Of a DNA stretch of 13,536 nucleotides, positions 12,830-13,536 are shown piece by piece. The stretch's first letter is position 1; each line of letters begins with the position of its first letter. Origin of the DNA: Deltaproteobacteria bacterium (GTDB lineage: Bacteria; Desulfobacterota; Desulfobacteria; Desulfobacterales; Desulfatibacillaceae); contig JAFDHW010000020.1 of the NCBI GenBank assembly GCA_019308705.1, positions 1 to 13,536 on the forward strand, written 5' to 3'. The notes under the pieces are model-generated. The model made no database searches and was not told where the DNA came from. It saw nothing but the letters and a program-made list of their open reading frames with translations. The position numbers and the translations under genes are program-made.

Positions 12830-13426
12830 ATGCGAACGACGATCGTTGTATTGACCACGGCCCTTGTCCTGGCCGCCGCGGCCGCGGCCGCCGGCGAACA
12901 CTGGATCGCCAACGTAAACGCCCACGTGGGCAACCGGCTGCTGGAATCCAAAGACTGGGAACCCGCGGACGACCTTTTGGAGTTCGGCATAGACACGGAC
13001 TTCGGCCGCCGCGACTGGCCCGTGCGCATCGCCCTGGCCGCCTACTGGGCCTCGGAGGAAGAGCGCGTGGAGCCGGACCCGGCCAAGGCCGTGAACCTGC
13101 AGAAGTTCGAGTTGGACGCCGCCACCCTGCACCTGGGCGTGCGCAAATACTTCCCCTGGTCCCGGGCCATCGAGCCCTACATCGGCGGCGGCCTGGCCCT
13201 GATGTACCTGGACCAGAAAAAATCCTGGAACACCATGGTGCGCACGAGCGAGGAAACCGTCCCCGGCTTCTACCTGGGCGGCGGCCTTCTCCTCCACCCC
13301 GCCCCCGGCTTCAACCTGGGCCTTGCCGGCAAATGGTCCTGGGCCAACGCCGAAGTGGTGGGCCTGGGCATCGACTCCAACGCCGGCGGCTTCCAGTTCG
13401 GCGTGCTGGTGGGCGCGCAGTTCTAG
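12830..13426 (+). CDS. Small outer-membrane beta-barrel protein
   Basis: The 198-residue product begins with a signal peptide (hydrophobic VVLTTALVLAAAAAAAG, cut near residue 21-22). The remainder has alternating polar and aromatic strands: EPYIGGGLALMYL (near 123-135), FYLGGGLLLHPAPGFNLGLA, and a last strand FQFGVLVGAQF ending in Phe, the usual outer-membrane assembly signal. The size fits an eight-stranded barrel of the OmpA/OmpW-like type, but I cannot assign a named family. GGAGG (12821-12825) precedes the ATG at 12830, which is in frame with a long upstream opening that has no signal peptide. The stop codon directly abuts the palindromic repeat at 13427, which could also end its transcript. 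It could help the locus at the envelope, or simply be a neighbour. Confidence 0.75.
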   Translation: MRTTIVVLTTALVLAAAAAAAGEHWIANVNAHVGNRLLESKDWEPADDLLEFGIDTDFGRRDWPVRIALAAYWASEEERVEPDPAKAVNLQKFELDAATLHLGVRKYFPWSRAIEPYIGGGLALMYLDQKKSWNTMVRTSEETVPGFYLGGGLLLHPAPGFNLGLAGKWSWANAEVVGLGIDSNAGGFQFGVLVGAQF

Positions 13427-13535
13427 CCCGGATTATTCACGAGTTCGATTCGCGCGAGAGTAAGGAAGGAGGAGGGAAGCTGTACTTTTGTACCGCGACC
13501 GCCTCCTGACGCAGCTATCGCGTGAATCGGGCTCG
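13427..13535 (-). repeat. Right terminal copy of the 109-bp palindromic inverted repeat
   Basis: This is the reverse complement of the left copy with two substitutions (13442 and 13461). The 13442 change breaks one pair of the outer stem, leaving ATTCACG/CGTGAAT; the left copy has the full nine pairs. The sequence begins on the base after the TAG stop of the outer-membrane gene. In RNA it would fold into a long imperfect hairpin with the apical GTAC-TTTT-GTAC, so it may serve as a transcript end or stabiliser. Confidence 0.85.
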
Positions 13536-13536
13536 C

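Overview
The window is GC-rich (codon third positions mostly G or C) and encodes Gram-negative envelope proteins: a Pal-like lipoprotein, a predicted outer-membrane barrel and a very large Sec-exported protein. Together with the SPASM radical-SAM, PqqD-like and HPr-kinase-like families this suggests a deltaproteobacterium (Desulfobacterota-like). That placement is inferred from gene style; no marker gene is present. Both ends of the window are a 109-base sequence in opposite orientation (107 of 109 bases identical). It is itself an imperfect palindrome, so it looks like a dispersed MITE- or REP-type element at which an assembly would break.

Layout, left to right. 1-109: inverted repeat. 110-690: no convincing gene; it holds a possible terminator and a sigma70-like promoter with an operator-like inverted repeat. 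691-1266: Pal-like lipoprotein. 1267-1524: AT-rich stretch followed by a nested-hairpin terminator or attenuator. 1525-3497: a translationally coupled pair, an orphan ParA-type ATPase and an HD-GYP protein with a changed metal-site motif. 3570-8720: a 1716-residue exported protein with a CBM9/DOMON-like N-terminus, five SdrD B-like calcium-binding repeats and a C-terminal gingipain-type (C25) cysteine peptidase domain. Its promoter has an extended -10.

8844-12780 is the core of interest, a compact locus that looks like a RiPP (ribosomally made, modified peptide) system. In order it encodes a PqqD-like recognition protein, a SPASM radical-SAM enzyme, a 60-residue precursor-like peptide with three Cys, an HPr-kinase-like P-loop protein and a soluble S24/S26 peptidase. 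On the opposite strand follows an NTP_transf_5-type nucleotidyltransferase. The five + strand genes overlap or nearly touch, and the precursor has the best Shine-Dalgarno site in the window. 12830-13426: a small outer-membrane beta-barrel protein whose stop codon abuts the right-hand repeat.

Working model (inference): the peptide's PYEKP-type leader is bound by the PqqD-like protein and presented to the radical-SAM enzyme. The HprK-like protein and the nucleotidyltransferase add or gate a further modification. The S26-type peptidase, and possibly the exported C25 peptidase, act in maturation or downstream. No dedicated transporter, ParB or tolB is visible in the window.
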